A DNA stretch of 64,000 nt from CAZMGV01 sp964565925 (GCA_964565925.1 CAZMGV010000020.1:1-64000), one strand, 5' to 3'. Shown: positions 7,251-15,967, numbered from the stretch's first letter. The notes: a model not told the origin generated them from the letters alone. Numbers and translations are program-made.

Positions 7251-10200
7251 TGAGCCAGATACCAAAAACCGGTTTTGCCGGACGTCTCGCTCACGCGTTC
7301 ATCAACTCCAAGCTCACCCCCGTTATCGGACTGGCGAGCCTGCTGCTGGGCCTGATGGCCGTGTGGCTGACACCGAAGGAAGAGGAGCCCCAGATCTCCG
7401 TCCCGATGGTGGACATCCAGGTGGGTGCACCGGGATTCGAGGCGACTGAGGTCGAACGCAAGGTCGTAGAGCCGATCGAGCGCGCCGTGTGGGGTCTCGA
7501 AGGCGTCGAATACGTTTACTCGACCAGCCAGCCCAACGGCGCCGTCATCACGGTCAGATTCAAGGTCGGCGATCCCATGGAGCCCAGCCTCGTCAAGGTG
7601 CACCACAAACTGATGGCGCTGCGGTCCGAACTGCCGCCCAACGTGACCGCGCCGGTTGTAAAGTCCTTCTCGATTGACGACGTGCCCTTCCTGACGCTGA
7701 CGTTCAGCTCCAAAGAGCGGGACGATTACAGCCTCCGGACGCTGGTGGCTCCGCTGGCGCGGGAACTCTCCAGCACGCCGGATCTCAACCGTGTCGAACT
7801 GCTGGGGGGCCGGAAGCGTACCATCCGGGTCGTGGCCGATCCGGCCAGGCTGAGCGACCGTGGTGTCTCGCTGCTCTCGGTCGCCCAGGCGCTCCAGTCA
7901 AACAACGCGCTGCTGCCGGCGGGGAAAACCTGGGGTGCCGACAACATTCTTGATATTGAAGTCGGCGGCCGGCTTTCACAGGCCAAAGAGATCGAGAATC
8001 TCGCCATCGGCCAGCGGGCCGGCATGCTGGTTCGGATCAAAGACGTGGCAAAAGTGTCCGATGGCCCGGAAGAACGGGTCCGCCAGTCGGTCCTCATGGA
8101 CCGCGAACGCGGCAGCGAGCCGGAACAGGCCGTCTCGCTCGTGTTCGCAAAGCGCAAAGGCACCAACGTCGTCACGCTGTCAAAACAGCTCCTCGGCCGG
8201 GCAACCCTGTTCGCCCGCGACCTGCCTAAAGACGTGAAGATGAGTGTGACCCGCGACTACGGATCGACCGCGTCGGACAAGTCGAACGAGCTGATCGAAC
8301 ACCTGATGATCGCGACCCTGTCCGTCGCCGTACTGATCGCGCTGTTCATGGGCCTGCGGGCGTCGCTGGTGGTGGCCATCGCAATCCCGGTCACCCTCGC
8401 CCTCACGCTCGCGATTTACTATTTCCTTGGATACACGCTGAACCGCGTCACCCTGTTCGCGCTCATATTCTCCATCGGTATTCTGGTCGACGACGCAATC
8501 GTTGTGGTGGAAAATATCGAACGCCACCTGAGGATGGATCACGGCAAGGGAATGATCCGCGCGACGCTGGATGCCGTCGCCGAGGTCGGTAATCCGACAA
8601 TCCTCGCCACCTTCACCGTCATTGCAGCGATCCTGCCAATGGCCTTCGTCCGGGGCCTCATGGGCCCCTATATGAAGCCGATCCCGGTGGGTGCCAGCCT
8701 CGCCATGATTGTCTCGCTGTTCGTGGCTTTCATGGTGACGCCGTGGGCTTCCGCACGGCTCCTCAAGCACACGCCTGACCCGGCACAGAAACCGGGCGAG
8801 CCGCCCAAAACGAGCCTGCTGGACCGGATGTACAAACGGATCATGGAGACGCTGCTCGGTCACTGGGCGCCCAGCGGAGCGTTTCTGCTCGTCGCGGCCG
8901 GTCTGTTCGTGGCGGCGGGGAGCCTCGTGTATCTCAAGGACGTCAAGGTGAAGATGCTTCCCTTCGACAACAAGAGCGAGTTCCAGGCGCTGGTGGATTT
9001 ACCGGCCACGACCCCGCTGGAAGCCAGCGTCGCCATGGGCGAGGAACTCGCCGGCGAACTGCTCAAGAACCCGGACGTAAAACGGATCCAGATCTATTCG
9101 GGTGAAGCGGCGCCGTACTCCTTCTCCGGGATGGTGAAGCACGCCTTCATGCGCGGACGGGACGACCAGATCGACCTGCAGATCGTGCTGACCGAAAAAG
9201 CAGAGCGAAAGCTGTCGAGCCACGAGATCATCACAGAACTTCGCCCGGCGATCGCCGCCTTCGGCAAACGCCACGCGGCGGTGACAAAAGTTCTGGAAAT
9301 CCCGCCCGGCCCGCCGGTACTCGCCACCATGCTGGCTGAAGTGTACGGCCCCGACGAGGCCACCCGCCGCAAGGTGGCCGGGGAGGTTCTGGCCACGTTC
9401 CAGTCGGAGCCCAGCGTGGTGGATCTCGATTCGACCTTGAGACCCGGCCGCCCCAGGCTTGTCTACCCCTATGACTACTCAAAAGGCGGCATGCTTGGGG
9501 TCAACGCCGTTCCGGTCGCCATGACCGGGGCCTTGACCTTCTCTGAATCACCGATGCTCACCATCAAGGACGTGAGCCACCCCGAAGACGTGCCGGTCAA
9601 TCTCTCCCTGCTGTCGGCGGCTCGCTCGGGTCCCAAACCGTTCCAGGGACAAACACTCCCGTCGTTCGAATCCGGCTTCGTCCAGGTCGATAACCTTCTC
9701 GGTCAGCCGCGCAAGGAAGAGGCTGTCGCGCTGTACCGGAAAAACCTGAAGCCGGTGACCTACGTGATGGCGGAACTGGCCGGTGCGGAAGAAGCCCCTG
9801 TCTACGGTATTCTCAAGCTTGGGCCGCAGATCCACTATGCCCAGCAGACCGCCGACGTGCCGTGGGACACCCAGAACGCCACGGTGAAATGGGATGGCGA
9901 GTGGTTCATCACCTACGAGGTTTTTCGCGATCTGGGCGGCGCCTTCGCCGTCGTGATGGTGCTCATCTACATCCTCGTGGTCGGCTGGTTCGGGAGTTTT
10001 CTGGTCCCGCTCATCATCATGGCGCCGATCCCCATCAGCCTGATCGGGATCCTGCCCGGTCACTGGCTCACCGGGGTCTATTTCACGGCCACGTCCATGA
10101 TCGGATTCATCGCGGGAGCGGGCATCATTGTACGGAACTCGATCATCCTCGTGGACTTCATCGAGCACCAGATCGCCCAGGGCATGCCTCTGAAAGAGGC

Positions 10201-10435
10201 GGTCGTCTCGGCCGGAGTCCTCAGGTTCCGCCCCATGCTGCTCACCGCGGCGGCGGTCGTCGCCGGCAGCGCCGTGATGCTGTTCGACCCGATTTTCCAG
10301 GGTCTTGCCGTCAGTCTCATGTTCGGTGAAGTGGCGGCGACCCTGCTCAGCCGCTTCACGGTCCCGATCCTGTACTACTGGCTGGCCGGGGAGTCCCGCG
10401 CCCGTGCGGTTCTCGCCAGCCGGAATGCCGGTTAA
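7250..10435 (+). CDS. RND-superfamily efflux permease (AcrB/HAE-like)
   Basis: A 1061-residue inner-membrane proton-driven exporter. It has the RND layout: TM1 (residues about 17-35), a large periplasmic domain, TM2-6, then TM7, a second periplasmic domain and TM8-12. The TM4 motif GILVDDAIVVVENIERH carries the paired aspartates needed for proton relay. ATG 7250 overlaps the TolC stop; longer in-frame starts would lie inside the tolC-like gene. Unusually for a tripartite pump, no HlyD/AcrA-type periplasmic adaptor is encoded in the operon. The substrate is unknown. The sequence resembles divergent RND pumps found with ArsR and DUF2892 genes rather than classic multidrug AcrB. Confidence 0.92.
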   Translation: MSQIPKTGFAGRLAHAFINSKLTPVIGLASLLLGLMAVWLTPKEEEPQISVPMVDIQVGAPGFEATEVERKVVEPIERAVWGLEGVEYVYSTSQPNGAVITVRFKVGDPMEPSLVKVHHKLMALRSELPPNVTAPVVKSFSIDDVPFLTLTFSSKERDDYSLRTLVAPLARELSSTPDLNRVELLGGRKRTIRVVADPARLSDRGVSLLSVAQALQSNNALLPAGKTWGADNILDIEVGGRLSQAKEIENLAIGQRAGMLVRIKDVAKVSDGPEERVRQSVLMDRERGSEPEQAVSLVFAKRKGTNVVTLSKQLLGRATLFARDLPKDVKMSVTRDYGSTASDKSNELIEHLMIATLSVAVLIALFMGLRASLVVAIAIPVTLALTLAIYYFLGYTLNRVTLFALIFSIGILVDDAIVVVENIERHLRMDHGKGMIRATLDAVAEVGNPTILATFTVIAAILPMAFVRGLMGPYMKPIPVGASLAMIVSLFVAFMVTPWASARLLKHTPDPAQKPGEPPKTSLLDRMYKRIMETLLGHWAPSGAFLLVAAGLFVAAGSLVYLKDVKVKMLPFDNKSEFQALVDLPATTPLEASVAMGEELAGELLKNPDVKRIQIYSGEAAPYSFSGMVKHAFMRGRDDQIDLQIVLTEKAERKLSSHEIITELRPAIAAFGKRHAAVTKVLEIPPGPPVLATMLAEVYGPDEATRRKVAGEVLATFQSEPSVVDLDSTLRPGRPRLVYPYDYSKGGMLGVNAVPVAMTGALTFSESPMLTIKDVSHPEDVPVNLSLLSAARSGPKPFQGQTLPSFESGFVQVDNLLGQPRKEEAVALYRKNLKPVTYVMAELAGAEEAPVYGILKLGPQIHYAQQTADVPWDTQNATVKWDGEWFITYEVFRDLGGAFAVVMVLIYILVVGWFGSFLVPLIIMAPIPISLIGILPGHWLTGVYFTATSMIGFIAGAGIIVRNSIILVDFIEHQIAQGMPLKEAVVSAGVLRFRPMLLTAAAVVAGSAVMLFDPIFQGLAVSLMFGEVAATLLSRFTVPILYYWLAGESRARAVLASRNAG

Positions 10436-10455
10436 ACTGTCCAAAGGAGTTCACC

Positions 10456-10665
10456 ATGACCATCGATAACCAGATACGCGCTTTCGCCGGAACCTTTATC
10501 CTCACGAGCCTCCTGCTCGCCCACCTGCACTCGCCGAACTGGCTGTGGTTCACGGCGTTTGTCGGAGCGAACCTGCTCCAGTCGTCGTTCACGAAGTTCT
10601 GCCCGCTCGAGATCATCCTGAGGAAGGTTCAGAACAAGCCCGTGCTGCCTCAATCCGCCGTTTAA
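10456..10665 (+). CDS. DUF2892 (YgaP-type membrane) small protein
   Basis: A 69-residue inner-membrane protein with two hydrophobic segments separated by a short turn and the family-typical ending FTKFCPLEIILRKV. DUF2892 is the membrane domain fused to rhodanese in YgaP, and stand-alone copies accompany sulfur-responsive or detoxification operons. ATG 10456 is preceded by AAGGAG. It ends the ArsR-TolC-RND operon with a 20-base gap. Its role is unknown; the single cysteine close to the second membrane segment is conserved in the family. Confidence 0.85.
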   Translation: MTIDNQIRAFAGTFILTSLLLAHLHSPNWLWFTAFVGANLLQSSFTKFCPLEIILRKVQNKPVLPQSAV

Positions 10666-10670
10666 CGACG

Positions 10671-10747
10671 GGGGTGGAAGTTCCGGGTTGCGCCGGTGGC
10701 CGGCGTATTTAATGCTTCGGGGCACAACCCGTTACGGAGTCCACCCC
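10671..10747 (+). promoter_or_regulatory. Structured leader: possible three-way-junction RNA
   Basis: Nested complementary blocks lie directly upstream of the ATG at 10749. The outer stem pairs GGGGTGGA (10671-10678) with TCCACCCC (10740-10747). The inner stem pairs CGGGTTG (10684-10690) with CAACCCG (10725-10731). A hairpin CGCCGG-TGG-CCGGCG (10691-10705) stacks directly on it, and a small fourth hairpin is possible at 10713-10724. The only Shine-Dalgarno candidate (GGAG, 10736-10739) lies in the internal loop, and the outer stem fills the gap between it and the start codon. This looks like translation control. It matches no riboswitch class I recognise. Confidence 0.6.
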
Positions 10748-10748
10748 G

Positions 10749-11258
10749 ATGAGCCGGCTCATGATTCTCAAGCTGTCGAAGAAAGAGATCGTCGCGTGCG
10801 ATACGGCGCCGCTGATGAAAACCATTTCGCTGCAGGCCGGAGAGAACCGCAAGGGACTCAGCGACCTCATGGGGACCGTCGGTTTCCAGGTCGAAGGTTT
10901 CGACAAGGACGACCGGGAACCGTGGGACATCCCCGAAGTGCAGCGGTATTTCCAGAAACTTCACCAGCAGATGCCGCAGTTCCCCTACTTCCTGCCAACA
11001 GAGAAGTCGGCGACCTCGTGGCAGAAGCTCTACTTCCGCATCCTTCTGGAAGGCGATCTGGGCAACGGCCTGCAGATGGCCGAAGTGCTCTCGGTCACGG
11101 GACGGGGGATCGTCTCTTTCTGCGATGCCGTGGCCAAACAGACCGGTACGCAGATAGACGCGATGGAACTGGTCCGCTACATTTTCGAAGCGGTTACAAA
11201 CCGGACCCTGAATCGCGATCAGGTGACCGAGATTCTCAAGTTCAACGCCAAACGATAG
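10749..11258 (+). CDS. Conserved-looking hypothetical protein
   Basis: A 169-residue soluble protein that I do not recognise. No signal peptide, membrane segment or known catalytic motif is visible. Residues about 45-75 contain DDREPWDIPEVQRYFQKLH, and the C-terminal half is predicted helical (ALRY-type pattern AMELVRYIFEAVTNRTLNRDQ). The composition matches neighbouring genes, so it appears to be a real gene. Its ATG at 10749 is one base after the structured leader at 10671-10747. It is followed by a weak terminator hairpin at 11289-11312 and appears monocistronic. Confidence 0.7.
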   Translation: MSRLMILKLSKKEIVACDTAPLMKTISLQAGENRKGLSDLMGTVGFQVEGFDKDDREPWDIPEVQRYFQKLHQQMPQFPYFLPTEKSATSWQKLYFRILLEGDLGNGLQMAEVLSVTGRGIVSFCDAVAKQTGTQIDAMELVRYIFEAVTNRTLNRDQVTEILKFNAKR

Positions 11259-11288
11259 ATCAGACACCCGGCAAAATTTATAAAGTGA

Positions 11289-11312
11289 CGGGCTGACCGC
11301 CTCGACGGCCCG
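11289..11312 (+). terminator. Weak intrinsic terminator
   Basis: Stem CGGGC (11289-11293) with GCCCG (11308-11312), extended inside by CCG/CGG, followed by CTTTC. It lies 30 bases after the stop of the hypothetical gene. A second inverted repeat, TTTCATGG (11336-11343) with CCATGAAA (11356-11363), follows in the leader of the OmpA-like gene. Confidence 0.4.
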
Positions 11313-11448
11313 CTTTCATCCCAATTTATGGGAATTTTCATGGGGATTTAAAACTCCATGAAATCCAAAAGCGTTAATCTCAACCAAACCAACGTAGAAC
11401 CACGTTGTCCGATTCAACTCGGACATAGCCAACCCAAGGAGATTCCAG

Positions 11449-12051
11449 ATGAACCGGTCAATAGTGAAAGGTCTGATACTGGCTTCAGCCCTGTTCCTGT
11501 TCTCGGCCTGCGCCCACAAGACTGCCCCGGCCACCGAGGCATCGACTGCAGGTGCAGCCAAAAACGGAGATGCTTCCAGGACGGCAGGCTCGTCGGCCGC
11601 GGGAAACAAGGCCTCCGGAAGCGAATCCGGTATTGCCGAAGGCACTCTCGACTCCAAAGGCCGGGTCCGCGAAGCGGCCGGCAAAGACGGCGGATCGAAA
11701 GGGGCGACGGTTTCCGTCAACGGCGAGGAGCGGTCGGTCGTCTTCTTCGATTTCGACAGTGCCGAGCTGAAGCCTGAAGCCCGGACGATGCTCAGCGATC
11801 TCGCCTCGCAGCTGAAAAAAGAAGGCAGATACAAACTAACGATTGAAGGCCATTGCGACGCCCGTGGCACGGAGAGCTACAACATGGCCCTTGGCCACAA
11901 ACGCGCCGACGCGGTCAGGTCCTATCTGGTCAACCTGGGAGCCAGGCGCGCCCATTTAAAGGCGGTTTCGTTCGGAAAAACGATGGCCAACCTGAATGCC
12001 CGCAGCGACGACGAGTTCCAGCAGGACCGGAACGCCAGGATGGTCCAGTAG
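11449..12051 (+). CDS. OmpA-family (Pal-like) lipoprotein
   Basis: A 200-residue outer-membrane lipoprotein. It has a signal peptide with lipobox FSAC (cysteine at residue 21), a low-complexity Ala/Gly/Ser/Lys linker to about residue 90, then a peptidoglycan-binding OmpA domain. That domain contains VVFFDFDSAELKPEA and the diaminopimelate-binding motif GHCDARGTESYNMALGHKRA. It ties the outer membrane to the cell wall. ATG 11449 has an AAGGAG site. The linker is longer than in typical Pal, and tolB and other tol genes are not adjacent, so it may be a Pal paralogue. Confidence 0.88.
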   Translation: MNRSIVKGLILASALFLFSACAHKTAPATEASTAGAAKNGDASRTAGSSAAGNKASGSESGIAEGTLDSKGRVREAAGKDGGSKGATVSVNGEERSVVFFDFDSAELKPEARTMLSDLASQLKKEGRYKLTIEGHCDARGTESYNMALGHKRADAVRSYLVNLGARRAHLKAVSFGKTMANLNARSDDEFQQDRNARMVQ

Positions 12052-12120
12052 CCGGGGTTCCGGAACCGAAGACACTCCCTTTTCTTTCCCCGCAAGCGTA
12101 ACGCCCGTACGCGGGTTCGA

Positions 12121-12151
12121 GCCGGTATCGCCAGTCCCTGGCGATACCGGC
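12121..12151 (+). terminator. Strong intrinsic terminator
   Basis: A perfect 13-bp stem: GCCGGTATCGCCA (12121-12133), loop GTCCC, TGGCGATACCGGC (12139-12151), followed by TTCGTTTT. It ends the Pal-like lipoprotein transcript. Confidence 0.85.
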
Positions 12152-12199
12152 TTCGTTTTCCGATTCTCCTCGCATTAAAACATTCCGGGTCTATTGTTG

Positions 12200-12214
12200 T
12201 AATACAATGTATTA
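12200..12214. promoter_or_regulatory. 15-bp palindrome upstream of WS/DGAT
   Basis: TAATACA-A-TGTATTA is a perfect inverted repeat with a single central base. It lies 41 bases before the WS/DGAT start and overlaps the AT-rich promoter-like stretch TTGTTGTAATACAATG. The form is typical of a dimeric TetR or GntR-type operator. The cognate regulator is not identifiable here. Confidence 0.5.
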
Positions 12215-12255
12215 TGTCATTATCCGGACGCGCCGGGAGCCGTCTGGAGGGACCC

Positions 12256-13710
12256 ATGGAACAGCTCACCCCGTTGGATTCGGCATTTCTCTATCTGGAA
12301 TCGGACCGGATGCCGATGCACGTGTCCGGACTCACCATCTACGACGCCACCACCGCACCAGACGGTTTCTCATGGGAAAAACTCAAGGCTGCTCTTAAGG
12401 ATCGGACCTCGCAGATACCCCGGTTCCTTGAAAAGCTGCTCGAGGTACCGCTCAAGCTCGACTATCCCTATTGGGTACGTGACACCCGGTTCAATCCGGA
12501 CAACCACCTGTTCAATTCAAGACTGCCCGCACCGGGCAACTGGAAACAGCTCAGAACGCTCACCGAGCGTCTGATGGCCCGCCCGCTCGACCGGGCGCAT
12601 CCCTTGTGGGAAATCCACTGCATCGAAGGGCTGAATTCGGTCGAGGGTGTTCCGAAGGGTTCCTTCGCGCTGCTCATCAAGGCACACCATGCAGCCGTTG
12701 ACGGCGCCTCGGCTGTGGAGGTCACCAACATCATCCACGATCCGCAGGACGGTGCACCGCCCCCGACCGCCTCGCAAACCTCCGCAGATGAACCGGTTCC
12801 GGCAGCGGAAGAACTGCTACGGCGGGCATTCCGGCGCGGGGCCAAATTCCCGGGCGTGGTCGCCAATGCCGTCAGCTCGCTGCTAGAAGCCCGCGACAGG
12901 CTGGCGGACCTGGACACCCGGACGAAAAGTTCCCACCCCCAGCCCAAGCCGTTTACGGCTCCCCGTACCCGGTTCAATGCGCAGGTGTCGGGCGAACGGT
13001 CTTTTGACGCCGCCCGGTTCAGCCTTGAACAGGTCCGGACTGTCGCCTTCAAGCATCAGGCAACAGTGAACGACGTCATTCTGGGTGTCTGTGCGGGCGG
13101 TCTCAGGAAATATCTGGAACGGCTGAAGGAACTTCCGCCGGAGGCGCTCGTCGCCATGACCCCGGTCTCCATCCGAGAAGAGAACGACAAGGGAACGATG
13201 GGTAACAAGGTTTCGTCGATGCTCGTATCGCTCCAGACCCAGATCGCCGGTCCGGCCGACCGTTTTCAGGCGATCTGCGAGAACACCCGAAGCGCCAAGG
13301 CGAATCTGGGCGCCATCGGAGCGCGCAAGCTGTTCAATTTCACGGAGCTGCTGGCGCCGGTGCTCACCCCGGGTTTCATGCAGTTCTACGAGGCCGCCGG
13401 CCTGTCCCGTTATCATCCGCCGCTCTACAACCTCGTGATCACGAACGTGAAGGGCCCGAAAAAGCCGCTAAGTGCCGCCGGAGCGAAAATGGCCGTGCCA
13501 TTCGCCTCGGCTCCTGTTTTTGACGGACTCGGGATGCTGATAGCGGTCGTCAGTTGCGGGGATGTACTGACCGTCTCCGTCACCGCCTGCCGGAAAATCC
13601 TCCCCGATCCGGAACGGCTCGTCGCCGATCTCTATGAATCGTTCGAAGAGATCAAGGCGATCCCCGGAACCGGACGCTCTCAAAATGCGGCCGCGACCGC
13701 GCTGGCCTGA
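12256..13710 (+). CDS. Wax ester synthase/diacylglycerol acyltransferase (WS/DGAT)
   Basis: A 484-residue bifunctional acyltransferase that esterifies long-chain alcohols or diacylglycerol with acyl-CoA to make wax esters or triacylglycerol. The catalytic HHxxxDG motif is present as HHAAVDG (residues about 141-147). So are the DRAHPLWEIH (PLW) region and the C-terminal NVKGPKKPL motif. Length is standard. ATG 12256 is preceded by GGAGGG; an upstream in-frame ATG at 12214 lies inside the palindrome and is less likely. Together with the dehydrogenases at 2-4.5 kb it suggests the cell both stores and burns acyl chains. Confidence 0.93.
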   Translation: MEQLTPLDSAFLYLESDRMPMHVSGLTIYDATTAPDGFSWEKLKAALKDRTSQIPRFLEKLLEVPLKLDYPYWVRDTRFNPDNHLFNSRLPAPGNWKQLRTLTERLMARPLDRAHPLWEIHCIEGLNSVEGVPKGSFALLIKAHHAAVDGASAVEVTNIIHDPQDGAPPPTASQTSADEPVPAAEELLRRAFRRGAKFPGVVANAVSSLLEARDRLADLDTRTKSSHPQPKPFTAPRTRFNAQVSGERSFDAARFSLEQVRTVAFKHQATVNDVILGVCAGGLRKYLERLKELPPEALVAMTPVSIREENDKGTMGNKVSSMLVSLQTQIAGPADRFQAICENTRSAKANLGAIGARKLFNFTELLAPVLTPGFMQFYEAAGLSRYHPPLYNLVITNVKGPKKPLSAAGAKMAVPFASAPVFDGLGMLIAVVSCGDVLTVSVTACRKILPDPERLVADLYESFEEIKAIPGTGRSQNAAATALA

Positions 13711-13731
13711 TCCCGCGGAGTAAGTTAATCA

Positions 13732-13757
13732 GGGGGTGAAACGACTGTTTCACCCCC
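13732..13757 (+). terminator. Perfect hairpin between WS/DGAT and mtgA
   Basis: GGGGGTGAAA (13732-13741), loop CGACTG, TTTCACCCCC (13748-13757). There is no U tract, and the GTG start of mtgA follows after only three bases. It may end the WS/DGAT transcript, mask the mtgA ribosome site, or both. Confidence 0.55.
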
Positions 13758-13760
13758 ACA

Positions 13761-14486
13761 GTGACTACCCGCCGCAAGACCACATCCCCGTCGAAGCTCA
13801 AACGGTTCCTGGCCATTTCCCTGCTGGTGCTTGCGGGACTGGCGGCCATCTACCAGTTCTGGGTGATGGCGCACGTCATCTGGTGGACCCGTTTCAATCC
13901 GAAGACGTCCGCCTTCATGGAAGACCGCCTCGAGGTCATGCAGGCGAAAAACCCTGACGCGGAACTGAAGCACAAATGGGTCGCCTACGACCAGATTTCC
14001 ATTCATCTCAAGGAAGCGCTCATTGCCAGCGAGGACGCCAAGTTCCTGGAGCACGACGGGTTCGACTGGGAAGGCATTCAGCTCGCCTGGGAAAAGAATC
14101 TCAAGAAAGGCCGGATCGTCGCCGGCGGATCGACCATCTCGCAGCAGCTCGCCAAGAACCTGTTTCTCTCCGGAAGACGGACTCCCTGGCGCAAGCTCGA
14201 AGAAGCCAGCATCACGGTCATGCTGGAAACCTTCATGTCCAAGCGGCGGATCTTCGAGATCTATCTCAATATCATCGAATGGGGAGACGGCGTCTTCGGC
14301 GCCGAGGCGGCCTCGCGCCATTATTACAAGGTATCGGCGTCGAAGCTCACCGCCGAACAGGCGGCCAGAATGGCGGCGATGGTCCCCAACCCCCGCTACT
14401 TCGATAAAAACCGCAGCGACCGGAAACTGCTCAGAAAGACCGCGATCATCCTGAAGCGCATGCCCTACGCCGACGCGCCGGAATAA
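13761..14486 (+). CDS. mtgA: Monofunctional peptidoglycan glycosyltransferase
   Basis: A 241-residue GT51 glycosyltransferase that polymerises lipid II into glycan strands at the periplasmic face of the inner membrane. It has one N-terminal membrane anchor (residues about 14-36) followed by the GT51 motifs: EDAKFLEHDGFDW (catalytic glutamate), GGSTISQQLAKNLFLS, KRRIFEIYLNIIEWGDGVFG and AARMAAMVPNP. There is no transpeptidase domain. The start is GTG 13761; the preceding in-frame codons reach a stop at 13737. No Shine-Dalgarno sequence is visible because a hairpin occupies that space. Confidence 0.92.
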   Translation: MTTRRKTTSPSKLKRFLAISLLVLAGLAAIYQFWVMAHVIWWTRFNPKTSAFMEDRLEVMQAKNPDAELKHKWVAYDQISIHLKEALIASEDAKFLEHDGFDWEGIQLAWEKNLKKGRIVAGGSTISQQLAKNLFLSGRRTPWRKLEEASITVMLETFMSKRRIFEIYLNIIEWGDGVFGAEAASRHYYKVSASKLTAEQAARMAAMVPNPRYFDKNRSDRKLLRKTAIILKRMPYADAPE

Positions 14487-14490
14487 GAAG

Positions 14491-15867
14491 CTACTTCAGT
14501 ACCGCACCCGACAGAGAACGCCACCAGCCGAACCGGCTGCGATTCGCGTAGTCCGGGTAGAGACCGTAAATCACCGGTGCGGCCGCCGTCTGGAGCAGAC
14601 GGGGGAGCACCTGCCGGGCAAGTTCCGGATGGCGGGCGAAGGCGGCGATCTTGGCCGGGAGATCGTTCAACGGCGGCGTTTCCAGTTTCTGCACGAATCC
14701 CGGCCACGCCATGGTTTCGTCGAATATCCCGCTTTCGATCATTTTACCGACGCCCTCGCTGCCGATCTCCGAACTCATCCGCCGCATGGCTTCGTAGGCG
14801 GCGATGGTCCCGCCGAACTCCCGCTGGAACCGGCACTGGTAGTCCCACAGGGATTCATTTCTGCCCGGGTCGGGCGCACCCGCCACCGATTCGGCCAGCA
14901 TCTTCCCGGCGATCAGACCGTACCCGATACCGCTGCCGTGGGCCGGGAACACCTGGCATCCTGAATCCCCCACAAGCGCCACACCGCCTCCCGCAAGGCG
15001 GTCGTAGGTACGCCGCAGTGGAATAAGCGCGCCGCCGCCGAAAACCGGTTCGCCGATCCACGGATTGTCGCGGCGCACCCGCTTCATGATCTCCGGCCCT
15101 TTGTCCCACGGGCCTTCCGCGAGCGACCCTGTCAGCACGGCGACCTCTTCCAGGTTTTTCTCGACACGGATCATGAGGGCCGAAAACCCGCCGTCAAGCC
15201 CCATCCAGTTGAGAGCCTCGCCGGGTTTCGCGCCGTGGCGGTCCAGGAACCGGTGCATGCCGCCCGGGTCTCTCAGGCCGAACACGAAATGGTTCGCCGA
15301 GCAGAGATCGCGCGCTTCGACCTCGGGACAGTAATCATGCAGTTCCGCGACGTGACTGCGCAGCGCTCCTTCCCTCCCGCTCGCGTCTACAAACAGACGC
15401 GCCCGGAAAGTGAATCTTCCCGTCCGCCCCTCTTCGGAAACCCCATCGCTGCCGATTTCAACCAGCCGGCCCTGCTCGAACCGGAGATCCAGGCTCCGGC
15501 ACTTCTCGAAAAATACCGTGCCGCTCATCCGGGCATCCCGCTGCAGCCGCTCCGTGAGCAGGCGCATGTCGGTTTCAACAATCGGATTGTCGGCAAACCT
15601 GAGCGTGCGTCCCCCGGGTCCGCTCATGTGGACGAGCCCGCCGTCCGCGCGCAGTTCGGGTTCCTGCGCAAACGGAACCCCCGCGCGCTCGAACTGCCAC
15701 CGGAGAATGCCGTTGCACCACCGCGCGCCGGTTTTTCCGGCGGGCCGCCGGTCAAGCAGCGCCACCGACAGGCCGGCGGCGGCCAGTGCCCGGGCTGCGC
15801 CGCTGCCGGCCGTACCGGCACCCACGACAACGGCGTCCTTTTCAACGATCTGGGGCTGTAAATGCAT
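14491..15867 (-). CDS. FAD-dependent oxidoreductase, geranylgeranyl-reductase-like
   Basis: A 458-residue flavoprotein. It has the N-terminal dinucleotide-binding motif VVVGAGTAGSGAARALAAAG and the second FAD-contact motif GVALVGDSGCQVFPAHGSGIG near residue 300. This layout matches the geranylgeranyl reductase/FixC-like group, which reduces isoprenoid double bonds or acts on lipophilic substrates. Cysteines at WCNG and GCQV occur near the flavin. It is convergent with mtgA (4-base gap) and divergent from the heme-propeller gene. The specific substrate is unknown; a quinone or lipid isoprenoid is plausible. Confidence 0.8.
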   Translation of the reverse strand: MHLQPQIVEKDAVVVGAGTAGSGAARALAAAGLSVALLDRRPAGKTGARWCNGILRWQFERAGVPFAQEPELRADGGLVHMSGPGGRTLRFADNPIVETDMRLLTERLQRDARMSGTVFFEKCRSLDLRFEQGRLVEIGSDGVSEEGRTGRFTFRARLFVDASGREGALRSHVAELHDYCPEVEARDLCSANHFVFGLRDPGGMHRFLDRHGAKPGEALNWMGLDGGFSALMIRVEKNLEEVAVLTGSLAEGPWDKGPEIMKRVRRDNPWIGEPVFGGGALIPLRRTYDRLAGGGVALVGDSGCQVFPAHGSGIGYGLIAGKMLAESVAGAPDPGRNESLWDYQCRFQREFGGTIAAYEAMRRMSSEIGSEGVGKMIESGIFDETMAWPGFVQKLETPPLNDLPAKIAAFARHPELARQVLPRLLQTAAAPVIYGLYPDYANRSRFGWWRSLSGAVLK

Positions 15868-15967
15868 GCGTCAGAACCTTGCGGACCGATTGTGGCACAT
15901 TCAGCCGGGCAAGTGATGTACGCTGGCGGAACGGGTATATTTCCGGCACGGAATGTGGAGGCCCTTG

